A stretch of DNA of 61,738 nt, taken from assembly GCF_029869215.1 (NCBI RefSeq), contig NZ_JARWPM010000180.1, positions 1 through 61,738 on the forward strand, read 5' to 3'. Made by a program: the position numbers and the translations under genes. Position 1 is the first letter of the stretch; each line of letters begins with the position of its first letter. Of the stretch, positions 1 through 8,561 are shown piece after piece. The stretch is from Nocardia carnea (GTDB lineage: Bacteria; Actinomycetota; Actinomycetes; Mycobacteriales; Mycobacteriaceae). The notes under the pieces were generated by a model, which was not told the origin of the DNA, did not search any database, and saw only the letters and a list, made by a program, of their open reading frames with translations.

Positions 1-110
<110 letters not shown>

Positions 111-268
111 AGGCTCTGGGCTCGGGCGCAATCCGGCCCCAGAGGTGCACCGCGAAAATTCGGGACGAGGTCGGCGAACCGGGTCCGCAAAGCATGGATT
201 TCTGGGACGGTGGTTCCAGGCGCCGGTTTCCGCCGGTGTGCAGCGAGTACGTGGTGGAGGAGTGTGAC

Positions 269-1366
269 GTGCGGGCCGCAGTTTTCAACGGAGGCGAACC
301 CCGGCTGGTCGTCGAGGACATCCCGGTGCCGGTGCCGCAACGGGGTGAGGTGCTGTTGCGGGTGACAGCATGCGGGGTCTGCCATACCGACCTGCACGTG
401 CTCAAATCCGAGGTGAAGTTCCCGGCGCCCGCGGTGCTCGGGCACGAGGTGTCCGGGGTGGTGGAGCAGCTCGGCGCGGGTGTCGGGAATGTGGCGGTGG
501 GCGACAGCGTGGTGTGCAGTTTCATCATGCCGTGCGGGGATTGCCGCCATTGTGTGCGCGGGGCCGAGGATCTGTGCGAGAAATTCTTCGCGCACAACCG
601 CCTCAACGGCACCCTCTACGACGGCACCAGCCGCCTCGCCCGGGCCGACGGCACACCGCTGGCCATGTATTCGATGGGCGGCCTCGCCGAATACTGTGTC
701 GTCCCCGCCTCCGATGTCTTCACCGTCCCCGCCGAGGTCGGCCTCGACGCGGTGTCGATCCTGGGGTGCAGCTCGTTCACCGCACTCGGCGCCATCCACA
801 CCGCCGGGCTCGCCCTCGGCGACCGGATCGCGGTGGTCGCGGCGGGTGGTGTCGGCTCCTCGATCGTGCAGTTCGCGGCGGCCGCGGGGGTCGCGCAGAT
901 CGTCGCCATCGACATCAGCGACGAGAAGCTTTCCGCGGTGGCGAAACTCGGGGCCACCCATACCGTCAACTCGCGCACCGAGGACGCCGCCGCCCGGGTC
1001 CGGGAACTCACCGGCGGGCACGGCGTGGATGTGGCGTTCGAGGCGCTCGGCAGCCCCGCCACCTTCGCGACCGCGCTGGATATCCTCGACGACGGCGGCC
1101 GGGCCGTGGTGGTGGGTATCGCGCCCGCGGGTTCGACCGGCAGTATCGACCTGGCCCGGCTGGTCCGGCGCAAACTCCAGGTCCTGGGTTCCTACGGGGC
1201 CAAGGCCCGCACCGATATGCCGGCGCTGCTGCGGATGGTGGCCGCGGATACGGTGCGGCCGCAGGAGGTCATCACCCGCCGCTATCCGCTGGATCGCGCC
1301 GACGAGGCCTACCGGGCGCTGGCTCGCGGCGAGATCGTCGGGCGCGCGATCATCGAAATGACCTGA
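269..1366 (+). CDS. Zinc-dependent alcohol dehydrogenase (MDR family)
   Basis: A cytosolic NAD(P)-dependent medium-chain dehydrogenase of about 365 residues, the usual family length. The GTG at 269 is preferred because GGAGG lies 8 bases upstream; the in-frame ATG at 194 lacks a good site. The N-terminal catalytic domain has the zinc motif GHEVSGVVE, a structural-zinc cysteine cluster (CGDCRHC followed by C) and the active-site CGVCHTD. The Rossmann half has AAGGVGSSIVQ. The family oxidises primary or secondary alcohols or reduces aldehydes; the substrate cannot be read from sequence. It appears monocistronic. Confidence 0.9.
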   Translation: MRAAVFNGGEPRLVVEDIPVPVPQRGEVLLRVTACGVCHTDLHVLKSEVKFPAPAVLGHEVSGVVEQLGAGVGNVAVGDSVVCSFIMPCGDCRHCVRGAEDLCEKFFAHNRLNGTLYDGTSRLARADGTPLAMYSMGGLAEYCVVPASDVFTVPAEVGLDAVSILGCSSFTALGAIHTAGLALGDRIAVVAAGGVGSSIVQFAAAAGVAQIVAIDISDEKLSAVAKLGATHTVNSRTEDAAARVRELTGGHGVDVAFEALGSPATFATALDILDDGGRAVVVGIAPAGSTGSIDLARLVRRKLQVLGSYGAKARTDMPALLRMVAADTVRPQEVITRRYPLDRADEAYRALARGEIVGRAIIEMT

Positions 1367-1449
1367 CCCGCCGGGCACATCGGCACGACGCGCCGCGCCA
1401 CCTACTCGATCGAGGCGAATTTTCGCGACCGACCGAGTAGCGTCGAGCC

Positions 1450-1761
1450 ATGCCGACGGAGGTCCGCAACAACACCGCACTGGAACGCTTCGAGATCACC
1501 ATCGACGGCGAGGTCGCGGGCTATATCGAATACCAGGACACCGCCGGTGAACGTGCGTTCGTCCACACCGAGATCGACCCGCGTTTCGACGGGCAGGGTT
1601 ACGCCCGCGACCTGGTCGAAGCCGCCTTGCACGCCACCGGCGCCGAGGGGCTCGGGGCGCTGCCGATGTGCCCGGTGGTCGGGCGTTTCATCGAGACCCG
1701 GCCGCAGTACCTGACGATGGTCCCGCACTGGGCCCGCGACCGGCTCGGCCTGCCCCAATGA
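1450..1761 (+). CDS. GNAT-like N-acetyltransferase-related protein
   Basis: A 103-residue protein resembling the short Gcn5-related family of the YjdJ type (Acetyltransf_CG). It has the pattern of beta strands followed by FVHTEIDPRFDGQGYAR, where the G-Q-G-Y-A-R segment corresponds to the acetyl-CoA pyrophosphate loop. MCPVVGRFIE follows, as is typical of the family. Members are compact acetyl-CoA-binding proteins with mostly unknown acceptors. It lies 83 bases after the dehydrogenase stop and may be co-transcribed, but no functional link is evident. Confidence 0.85.
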   Translation: MPTEVRNNTALERFEITIDGEVAGYIEYQDTAGERAFVHTEIDPRFDGQGYARDLVEAALHATGAEGLGALPMCPVVGRFIETRPQYLTMVPHWARDRLGLPQ

Positions 1762-1816
1762 GCTCGCCCCGCCCCGGCACGCGGCCGGCAGGGCGAGCCA
1801 CCGGTCGATCACGACC

Positions 1817-2578
1817 TCAATAGGCGGCGACCGCACCGTCCAGTGCCCGCTGGAGATCCGCGCGGGCCACCCGGGTGATCTCGGCGGGCCGCTCCGGGAG
1901 TTCGGTGCGGGGCAAGCCGAAATGGAAGCTCGCCGATTTCGCCTCCTCCTTGGTCGGCTCGACGGCGGGATCGGCCCGAGGGCCGTAGCTGAGACCCAGG
2001 GAAAGCAGCGCGGGCCGGACGCCCAGTTTGGCGGTCCGGAAGGCGATATGCCCGATGCCGGTGCCGATCGGCTGCACCTGCGCCGGATCCACGTCGTTGC
2101 AGGTACCTTCCGGAAAGATTGCCAGGCTGTCACCCTCGGCCAGGCGTTCGGCGCAGATATCCATCATCCGCTGCCCGGCCGCGTTCACCGCGCGCAAACC
2201 GTGGTCGGTGCCGCGGAAGACCGGGATACCGCCCATCATGTCGATCCGGCGGCGCAGTTTCTCCTCCTCGAACAGTTCGTCCTTGGCCAGCACCCGGGTA
2301 CGCCCGATGATCGGGCGCAGTTCGCTGCGCCAGGCGGCCGCGGCCAGCGTGTAGGGATCCAGCCGGGAGAGATGGTTGACCGCGATCAGCAGCGGCGTCC
2401 GGGTCCGGATCAGCTCCCGGATCGCGGCCCGGGCCCCGTCGGCATAACTCACCCGCGGCCGGTAACGACGCCCGAGCAGGGCATAGGCCCCCATCGCCTG
2501 GAGCCGGTTCTGCCGGTGCGCGCGGTAGAAGTCGTACACGTCATCACTGTTGCCGAGAAGCACCTCTGGGGGTCGCAT
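1817..2578 (-). CDS. Lysophospholipid acyltransferase family protein (PlsC-like)
   Basis: A 253-residue acyltransferase with the HX4D catalytic motif in NHLSRLDP (about residue 68) and the acceptor-binding FPEGT motif (about residue 153). These define the PlsC/LPLAT fold, which transfers acyl groups from acyl-CoA or acyl-ACP to lysophospholipid or related acceptors at the inner membrane face. No clear transmembrane helix is present, so it is probably a peripheral membrane protein. The ATG at 2578 is the only good start. It converges with the GNAT-like gene. The exact acceptor is unknown. Confidence 0.85.
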   Translation of the reverse strand: MRPPEVLLGNSDDVYDFYRAHRQNRLQAMGAYALLGRRYRPRVSYADGARAAIRELIRTRTPLLIAVNHLSRLDPYTLAAAAWRSELRPIIGRTRVLAKDELFEEEKLRRRIDMMGGIPVFRGTDHGLRAVNAAGQRMMDICAERLAEGDSLAIFPEGTCNDVDPAQVQPIGTGIGHIAFRTAKLGVRPALLSLGLSYGPRADPAVEPTKEEAKSASFHFGLPRTELPERPAEITRVARADLQRALDGAVAAY

Positions 2579-2593
2579 ACGGCTGACTCTACG

Positions 2594-2660
2594 AGCATGA
2601 GCGCGTCAGGGCCGGAGGAGGAAGCGGAGCGTAACCACGGAGGCCCCGCGCTCATGCCCC
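2594..2660. repeat. Intergenic repeat unit with GCATGAGCG ends
   Basis: A unit of about 67 bases bounded by GCATGAGCG and CGCTCATGC as terminal inverted repeats. Its interior, read on the minus strand, contains CCTCCGTGGTTACGCTCCGC. The same unit recurs in several divergent copies at 26233-26510, and a fragment occurs near 11035-11056. It lies in the divergent gap between the acyltransferase and yqgE. Confidence 0.7.
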
Positions 2661-2758
2661 ATAGAAACAGCGCTTGAGCGCCCCGAGGCAGGAGGCGAAT
2701 GCGAAGCGAACGGGGGATCAGAGGGGCGCGATCGGGCAATAACTGCGATGATGGCCTG

Positions 2759-3418
2759 GTGGCGCAGGCAGATGACCCCGATGATCGCAAGACCCGGGGC
2801 GGCCGCGGTGGCGGGCACGAGCCCGACCCTGGTCGTCGCGGTAACCGGCAGGGTGAACAGGTCGTACGGGCCGGTACGCTGCTGGTTTCCTCGACCGACC
2901 TGGCCGAGCCCACCTTCCGCCGGACGGTCGTCTACATCATCGAGCACAACGATGCCGGGACGCTGGGGGTGGTGCTGAACCGGCCCAGCGAAACCGCGGT
3001 GCACGATGTCCTACCGCAGTGGAACGACGTTTGCGCGCAGCCGCGCACCCTGTTCGTCGGTGGCCCGGTCAAACGGGACGCCGCGCTGTGCCTGGGGACC
3101 GTGCGGGTGGGCGCTTCGATCGACGGTGTGCCCGGGGTGCGGCGCGTCGACGGCCGGGTGGTGCTGGTGGATCTGGACGCCGATCCGGAGCGGATCGGCC
3201 GGCTGGTCGAGGGCGTCCGGATTTTCGCCGGATACGCGGGCTGGACCTTCGGTCAGCTGGACAGCGAATTGGACAACGACGACTGGATCGTGGTGTCGGC
3301 GCTGCCCAGCGACCCGATCACCAGCCGCCGCTCCGATATGTGGGCCGACGTGCTGCGCCGGCAACCACTGCCGCTCTCGCTGCTGGCCACCCACCCGATC
3401 GAGGTGGAACGCAACTAG
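2759..3418 (+). CDS. YqgE/AlgH family protein (UPF0301)
   Basis: Conserved protein of about 219 residues, very close in pattern to mycobacterial Rv0038. It contains VRAGTLLVSSTDL, PTFRRTVVYIIEHND, GVVLNRPSE, FVGGPVKRDAALCL, GYAGWTFGQL and LPLSLLATHPI, covering the whole DUF179 fold. The biochemical role of the family is unresolved; it is called AlgH in Pseudomonas. The GTG at 2759 is chosen because upstream in-frame codons run into the repeat unit and the mycobacterial protein starts at the equivalent position. Proximity to leuS recalls the mycobacterial neighbourhood. Confidence 0.9.
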   Translation: MAQADDPDDRKTRGGRGGGHEPDPGRRGNRQGEQVVRAGTLLVSSTDLAEPTFRRTVVYIIEHNDAGTLGVVLNRPSETAVHDVLPQWNDVCAQPRTLFVGGPVKRDAALCLGTVRVGASIDGVPGVRRVDGRVVLVDLDADPERIGRLVEGVRIFAGYAGWTFGQLDSELDNDDWIVVSALPSDPITSRRSDMWADVLRRQPLPLSLLATHPIEVERN

Positions 3419-3457
3419 CACCGCCGGGACGGTGGGACTGCGGGCGCTGCCCGGGAA

Positions 3458-3970
3458 TCAGATATCGAGTTCTTCCACCGGGGGGCGGTCGGCGATATCG
3501 GCGATTCGCCGGTACAACTCCCCGGGCATTTTGTCCTTCAGTTCCGCCAGCGTGTCGGTGATGGTGAGCTGGTAATCGCCCCAGTCGTGTTCGATTCCGA
3601 GCATGCGGCGCCAGTTCTTCAGATCGCGCAGCCAATTCTGCGATTCGGGGTAGTCCGACCAGTTCGAGTACTGCGCGTGCAGCGCGAATTTTCCCTTGCG
3701 CCCGCGGTATACGCGCAGATGTTCCATCCGCTCGTCGTTGACATCGCGGTGTTCACCGAGCAGCGATCCCTGGAACCGCACTTGCCGGACCCCGTTGTGC
3801 CCGACCCGCAACACCACCTCGTCGAACCCCTCGAGCCTGCCTTCCTCGAGTTCGATGAACCGCCGCAACGCGGTGGCCACCGCGCCGGACAGATTGCCGC
3901 CGACGAGTTCCTGCGCGCGCTGGAACAGGGGCAGATCGTCGTCGGCGACGTAGATCGTCTTGTTCGGCAT
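3458..3970 (-). CDS. EXLDI family protein
   Basis: A 170-residue actinobacterial protein ending in EELDI, the C-terminal signature that names the EXLDI family. It begins MPNKTIYVADDDLPLFQRA, with a following amphipathic segment resembling a ribbon-helix-helix-like N-terminus, then a conserved beta-rich middle (LRVYRGRKGKFALH). Function is unknown. The start at 3970 has no ribosome binding site but sits 6 bases after a TATAGT box, suggesting a leaderless mRNA. It converges with yqgE. Confidence 0.8.
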   Translation of the reverse strand: MPNKTIYVADDDLPLFQRAQELVGGNLSGAVATALRRFIELEEGRLEGFDEVVLRVGHNGVRQVRFQGSLLGEHRDVNDERMEHLRVYRGRKGKFALHAQYSNWSDYPESQNWLRDLKNWRRMLGIEHDWGDYQLTITDTLAELKDKMPGELYRRIADIADRPPVEELDI

Positions 3971-3976
3971 ACCACT

Positions 3977-4005
3977 ACTATACGTAGAAGTATACGTATA
4001 AACAA
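3977..4005 (-). promoter_or_regulatory. Leaderless promoter with TATACGTA repeats
   Basis: On the minus strand TTGTTT (4005-4000), a 17-base spacer and TATAGT (3982-3977) form a good -35/-10 pair. Six bases separate the -10 from the ATG of the EXLDI gene, so transcription should start at or next to the start codon. The spacer carries the perfect palindrome TATACGTATA (3991-4000), and TATACGTA recurs 12 bases away at 3979. This is a plausible operator overlapping the promoter. Confidence 0.6.
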
Positions 4006-4296
4006 GGCCTGCCGGTCAATCCCACCGAAATACGCTCTCACCAGCGGTGACGTCCGCCGGTCGTCGACCGGGCGAGCACCGGATCCGGCGAGCTCTCCGA
4101 ACCTCACCCTAACCGGGTGATCCCCGACCGGGGCCTCGGCCTGGTTTCCTGGACCCCGCAACACGGTGGCCGGAACGGGCCACCGCGGCACGGCGGCGCC
4201 CGCTCCGGCCGCCCGTGCGCAACACCGGAGACCAGAGCATTCGACTTCCGTGAATCCCCGGCGGAGCCGGGGCGGCACGCCGTGAAAGGCGGAACG

Positions 4297-5052
4297 ATGA
4301 AACACGTAGTCGTCGGCGGTACCGGACGTATCGGCTCGCAGGTGGTGCGGAAGCTGACCGAGGCCGGCCACGAAGCCGTTCCCGCGGCACCGTCCACCGG
4401 TGTCGACCTCGTCACCGGCGAGGGTCTGGACGAAGCGCTCGAGGGCGCCGAGGTGGTGACCAATCTGGCGAACTCCCCGGCCTTCGACGAATCGTCGGCG
4501 GATTTCTTCGCCGCCGCCATGGACAACCTGCTGGCGGCGGGTGAGCGCGCCGGAGTGAAACACCAGATCGTCCTTTCCATCGTCGGGGTGGACCAGGTCC
4601 CGCAACTGGACTACTACCGGGCCAAAACGCTGCAGGAGCAGTTGCTGCGCCGCGGCCCCACACCGTTCTCCATCGTGCGCGCCACGCAATTCTTCGAATT
4701 CATGGAATCGGTCCTGTCGTGGACCGCCGACGGGGACACCGTCCGTCTGCCCAGTACGCCCCTGCAACCCATGGCGGCCGCCGATGTCGCCGACGCGGTG
4801 GTGGAGGTCGCCACTCGCACCCCGCTGCAGCGAATCCGCAATATCGCCGGTCCCGAGGTGTTCGGGCTCGACGATCTCGGCCGGATCACCCTGGCGGCGC
4901 GGCACGACGACCGGATGGTCGTCACCGACGACACTGCCGGAATGTTCGCGGCGGTGAACGGTGATGTCCTGACCGCGGGACCGGACGCACGCCTGGCCGG
5001 AACCCACTACCGGGATTGGCTGCGCGCCCACGCCGGCGCGGAGACGGGTTAG
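4297..5052 (+). CDS. NmrA-like / SDR family NAD(P)-binding protein
   Basis: A 251-residue atypical short-chain dehydrogenase. Its N-terminus VVVGGTGRIGSQVVRKL is a GxxGxxG Rossmann motif. It lacks a clear YxxxK pair, having DYYRAKTLQEQLLR instead (Y-R-A-K, about residue 109). The pattern matches NmrA-like or epimerase-like proteins that bind NAD(P) and may act as redox sensors or reductases. The ATG at 4297 follows AAAGGCGGA at good spacing; the longer in-frame extension upstream is compositionally unlike protein. It converges with the DUF692 operon. Confidence 0.85.
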   Translation: MKHVVVGGTGRIGSQVVRKLTEAGHEAVPAAPSTGVDLVTGEGLDEALEGAEVVTNLANSPAFDESSADFFAAAMDNLLAAGERAGVKHQIVLSIVGVDQVPQLDYYRAKTLQEQLLRRGPTPFSIVRATQFFEFMESVLSWTADGDTVRLPSTPLQPMAAADVADAVVEVATRTPLQRIRNIAGPEVFGLDDLGRITLAARHDDRMVVTDDTAGMFAAVNGDVLTAGPDARLAGTHYRDWLRAHAGAETG

Positions 5053-5112
5053 CCTGCGCCACAACCGCTCCCGTCAGGCGGAAGGTTCCGTCCCGCGAGA
5101 CGGATCGGTGGC

Positions 5113-5463
5113 TCACCGCGACCGGCGTAACCGCAGCAATCCGGCGAAGCGGTTCGGCGCTGCCGGTGGCCGCGGCGGCCACGGGACATCGTGGTCGCGG
5201 GCGAACCCGAGCGCGTCGGCCGCGGTAGTGCCTTTCGGCCGGCCGCGGGCCCAGGCGATATATCGCGCGGTGAATTCGGGGCCGGTGGCGCGCACGAGCG
5301 CGGGGTAGTGCGCCGCGATCTCCCGGGCCCGTTTGCGCAGAATCGCGTCGGCGGCGGCGCGTACGGCCGCCGGATCGAAACCGGGCGGGACGGCGTCGTC
5401 GGCGACCAGGGCGCGCACCAGGGCGGCCTGCCGCTCGGCCAGGCCGGGCGCGGGATCGGTCAT
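5113..5463 (-). CDS. Small partner protein of the DUF692 (MNIO) gene
   Basis: A 116-residue protein whose ATG at 5463 overlaps the stop of the DUF692 gene (ATGA), so the two are translationally coupled. It has alpha-helical segments (QAALVRALVADD; AADAILRKRAREIAAHYPALV; EFTARYIAWARGRPKG) and a basic Pro/Arg-rich C-terminus. It resembles the small SCO6045-type proteins that accompany DUF692 genes in streptomycetes, and by position corresponds to the helper subunits (DUF2063/MbnC-like) that deliver substrate to MNIO enzymes. That role is inferred from position and weak pattern similarity. Confidence 0.7.
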   Translation of the reverse strand: MTDPAPGLAERQAALVRALVADDAVPPGFDPAAVRAAADAILRKRAREIAAHYPALVRATGPEFTARYIAWARGRPKGTTAADALGFARDHDVPWPPRPPAAPNRFAGLLRLRRSR

Positions 5464-6329
5464 CGCAGGACCGCCCGCGCCGTGGCGGTGATCGGGGCGC
5501 GGGCGGCGGCGTTGCTGATCGCGTCGAGTTCGTCGAGCAGTTCGTCGTCCGGCGGATAGTCGCCGTCGCGTTCCAGCATCAGCGGGACGGGATGGTCGCG
5601 GACGAATTCGGCGACGAGTTCCAGAACCGGCGCGGGTATCGGATGGCGATGGGTGTCGTGGTATCGCCCGCCGGATTCCATACCACCGGCGATATGGCAG
5701 TAGGCGATTCGCTCGGTGGGCAGGCGGCGCAGTTCGGTATGCGGGTCGCGACCCCGATTCCGCGCGTCGGCGTAGACGTTCGCGATATCGAGCAGCAGAT
5801 ACACCCCGGTGCGCTCGACGATCTCGGTGAGGAATTCCGACTGCGTCATCTCGTTGTCGGGCCATTCGAACAACGCGGCGATATTCTCGACCGCCAGCGG
5901 AACACCGATTCCGTCCTGGGTCCGGGTGATATTCGCGACGAGTACGGCGAGGGCTTCCGCGGTGCGCGGCACCGGCAGCAGATGCCCGGCCTCCAGCCCG
6001 CCGGCCCGGACGAACGCGATATGTTCACTCACCAGCGGCGCCCCCAGCGTTTCGGCGCACCGGGCCAAGCGTTCGACGCGCGCCCGGTTCACCGGTTCGG
6101 CGCCGCCGAGCGAGAGCGAGACGCCGTGCGGTACCACCTGGGTGCCGCGGTCGCGCAGCGCGACGAGTTCCCGCGGGACCACGACCTCATACGCTCCGGG
6201 CGCACCGGTGACGGGCAGCGATTCCGCGACGACCTCGCAGAAATCGAGGCCGTCGAGCTGCGCGATCAGCCCGCAGATCGGTGGGCGCCAGCCGATGCCG
6301 AGGGCGAATTCGGGAAGGGGGCCGCTCAC
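5460..6329 (-). CDS. DUF692 / multinuclear non-heme iron oxidase (MNIO) family protein
   Basis: A 289-residue TIM-barrel protein with all family hallmarks: PHGVSLSLGG (H68), SEHIAF (E102, H103), AVENI (E148, N149), DIANVY (D181, N184), CHIAGG (H212), DTHRHP (D225, H227, H229) and LERDGDY (E253). These supply the two- or three-iron site of MbnB- and TglH-type enzymes, which oxidatively modify cysteine or other residues in precursor peptides. It starts at GTG 6329, three bases after the stop of the Cys/Gly-tailed membrane protein, and its stop overlaps the small partner. The likely substrate is therefore the upstream protein's tail. The actual modification is unknown. Confidence 0.9.
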   Translation of the reverse strand: MSGPLPEFALGIGWRPPICGLIAQLDGLDFCEVVAESLPVTGAPGAYEVVVPRELVALRDRGTQVVPHGVSLSLGGAEPVNRARVERLARCAETLGAPLVSEHIAFVRAGGLEAGHLLPVPRTAEALAVLVANITRTQDGIGVPLAVENIAALFEWPDNEMTQSEFLTEIVERTGVYLLLDIANVYADARNRGRDPHTELRRLPTERIAYCHIAGGMESGGRYHDTHRHPIPAPVLELVAEFVRDHPVPLMLERDGDYPPDDELLDELDAISNAAARAPITATARAVLR

Positions 6330-6332
6330 CGG

Positions 6333-7241
6333 TCAGCCACCGCATCCACCACAGCCGCCGCACCCTCCGCCGCCGCCGCCACCGCCACCGTCTCCGCCAC
6401 CATCGCCGCCACTGCTGCCGTCACCGCTACCACCGGCGGGTTCGGCGGCGTACCCCGACATCGCGGTGTTCAACTCGGGGTCGATGAGCACCAGTGCCTG
6501 TACGCCGAACAGTGCGACCGCCAAACCGGCGGCCGCGGGGCCATAGGACGGGTACGCCGGGAGGGCCGAGGGGCGCAAATGGAAGTTCCCGGTGGTGGCC
6601 TCGTGCAGCGCGGTCTTGCCCAGCGGGGTGACCCGGACCGCACGCACCACCTGCGACCCGGCCAGGCCGAGTAGCAGCAGCACGATCACCAGGAAGATCA
6701 CCGGATTGCCGTTGACCAGTCCGGCGATCAGCCGGGCCAGCCCGAAGAGTCCGACGACCACGATCGGCAACGCCGCCTCGCGTAACTCCTTCGAGAAACG
6801 CGGACCGGTCAGGTACCCGCGTTCGATGAGGGAATCGCGCAGCCGGTCCAGGTCCGGACGCATCCGGCGGGTCACCTCGGTGATGCTCTGCTGCGGTTTG
6901 CCGAGATGGCCCGATACGGCGACGGTGAACGGGTCGAGCGTGGTGGCGGTCCGTGACCCGCTCGCACGTCCTCGGGCGTCGATCACATCATGGGCGCGCA
7001 GCAGTGCCACCGCGGCCATCACCGCCCGGTGATCGCTGGTGAGCAACCCGAGTTCGGGCGCGGTGAGTTCCGCCGCGGGGGCATCGGCGGGCGCGCTCAC
7101 GATCCGGTGCCGCAGCCAGAACGCCACCGCCACCGCGAAAATCGCGATCGGTATGTACAACTGCAGGAAACCGGTGCTGGAGATACCCCAGGTCTCACCC
7201 GCGGCGAGCGCAGACTCCGCCGACCACTGAACCGCGCGCAT
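6333..7241 (-). CDS. TIGR04222-type membrane protein with Gly-rich CGG-repeat tail
   Basis: A 302-residue protein. The ATG at 7241 has GGAGG 5 bases upstream. Predicted features are a membrane segment at about 26-43, a cytosolic domain (50-155) with WH-like helices (SITEVTRRMRPDLDRLRDSLIERGYL), two adjacent hydrophobic spans (157-177, 180-198), a fourth (236-253), then a Gly/Ser/Asp tail from 269. The tail ends in a poly-Gly run and three Cys-Gly-Gly units (C294, C297, C300). I recall TIGR04222 proteins being neighbours of DUF692 genes. The tail is the probable modification target. It is first in an operon with the MNIO and its partner. Confidence 0.8.
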   Translation of the reverse strand: MRAVQWSAESALAAGETWGISSTGFLQLYIPIAIFAVAVAFWLRHRIVSAPADAPAAELTAPELGLLTSDHRAVMAAVALLRAHDVIDARGRASGSRTATTLDPFTVAVSGHLGKPQQSITEVTRRMRPDLDRLRDSLIERGYLTGPRFSKELREAALPIVVVGLFGLARLIAGLVNGNPVIFLVIVLLLLGLAGSQVVRAVRVTPLGKTALHEATTGNFHLRPSALPAYPSYGPAAAGLAVALFGVQALVLIDPELNTAMSGYAAEPAGGSGDGSSGGDGGGDGGGGGGGGGCGGCGGCGG

Positions 7242-7539
7242 ATCGACCTCCGGCTCGTGCACGATGTTGGAACCAGTATCCGGACGAAATCCCGACCACG
7301 CCACGACACTTCGGTGGCAGATCCGTGAACCACATATGGCAGTTCGGGTGTAATCGCTGATCAACCGCCCCGAGCCCGGATCCGTGGCCGGCCACTCGGG
7401 ACCGGGTCCGCCCCCGTCCCGGGGTATCCGTCCGCCGCGCGGCGTATGAGGTGTGGTGCAATCGCGCCCCGATTACGGTGCCGATTCACGGCGCGGTCCT
7501 ACCAGGTGACGACCCTGTCGGTGCATAGGGTCGGTGTCC

Positions 7540-8475
7540 ATGGAAGCTGACCGTTGGAGACCGACTGCACTGTTGCGCCGCCTCCCGCGGCGCGGGGCGA
7601 GCGCCCCGGACCACGAACCCTGCTACCCACGTACCCCTCACCGGAGCGGCACCGGTCGCGCGGGAACCCGGAGCCCGGGCGGTTTCGCCCGCGACCACCA
7701 TCGCAACCAGCCGCACGACCGGGGCGGGGCCGGACACGGCACGATCCGGTTCCTGCTCCGGAAAGCCGCGGCGGGCGGCGCACTGGTGTGCGCGGCCGGT
7801 TTCGGTGCCTTCCCCGCCGCCACCGCCGACCCCACCGGACCCGACGTGTCGTCCTGGCAGCACGACAGCGGACGCCCCATCGACTGGTTCGCGGTGCGCG
7901 CCGCCGGGCACCGATTCGCCATGGTGAAGGCCACCGAGGGGTTGAACTACGTCAACCCGTACTTCGTGCAGGACAGCCTGCATATGCGGGTCGCCGGGAT
8001 GGCGCGCGGCACCTACCACTACGCGCGCCCGGAGCTGCCGCCGGAACCGCAGGCCGCGCTGTACGCCGCGGTCGTGCTCGGCCAGAACGGTCCGCTCGAT
8101 CTGCCGCCCGTGCTGGATATCGAGCATTCCGGCGGACTCCCGCCGGCCGCGCTGATCGACTGGACCCACCGCTACCTCAACACCGTGCAGGCGCTGACCG
8201 GCCGCATCCCGATCGTCTACACCTATCCGACGTTCTGGAAAACCGCGATGGCCGACAGCGACCAGTTCCACCGCTACCCGCTGTGGATCGCCGACTACCG
8301 CGACCGCCCGCAACCGGAGGTCCCCGGCCGCTGGCCGGCGTGGACGTTCTGGCAGCAGACCGATTCCGGATCCATCCCCGGTATCCACGGCCCGACCGAT
8401 GTGAACGTCTACAGCGGCGCCCAAGGCGATTTCAACCGCTTCGCCCGGATGGGCGGCCTCACCGGCAGCGGGTAG
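7540..8475 (+). CDS. GH25-family lysozyme (secreted muramidase)
   Basis: The mature region begins DPTGPDVSSWQ and continues with KATEG, YHYARP, PPVLDIE (the DxE catalytic pair), YTYPTFW, PLWIADY and FWQQTDSG: a complete glycoside hydrolase 25 domain that cleaves peptidoglycan between MurNAc and GlcNAc. It is preceded by a hydrophobic signal sequence ending AAGFGAFPAATA. The start is uncertain. ATG 7540 (or GTG 7534) gives a long Arg/His-rich extension before the signal, and no good start lies closer, so the first 70 codons may not all be translated. Probably secreted. Confidence 0.85.
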   Translation: MEADRWRPTALLRRLPRRGASAPDHEPCYPRTPHRSGTGRAGTRSPGGFARDHHRNQPHDRGGAGHGTIRFLLRKAAAGGALVCAAGFGAFPAATADPTGPDVSSWQHDSGRPIDWFAVRAAGHRFAMVKATEGLNYVNPYFVQDSLHMRVAGMARGTYHYARPELPPEPQAALYAAVVLGQNGPLDLPPVLDIEHSGGLPPAALIDWTHRYLNTVQALTGRIPIVYTYPTFWKTAMADSDQFHRYPLWIADYRDRPQPEVPGRWPAWTFWQQTDSGSIPGIHGPTDVNVYSGAQGDFNRFARMGGLTGSG

Positions 8476-8561
8476 AGACGTCCGGCCGGGTTGCGCCGCA
8501 ACGTGCCGGATGCCACTGGGCCGGGCGTGGGCCGCCGCCGTCAGCGATGGGCTCGGCGGGT

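Noticed and set aside
7242..7539. Leader or second precursor gene upstream of the TIGR04222-type protein
   Set aside because: I looked for a short Cys-containing peptide gene with a ribosome site in the gap and found none; the 41-codon N-terminal extension of the membrane protein lacks a ribosome site.
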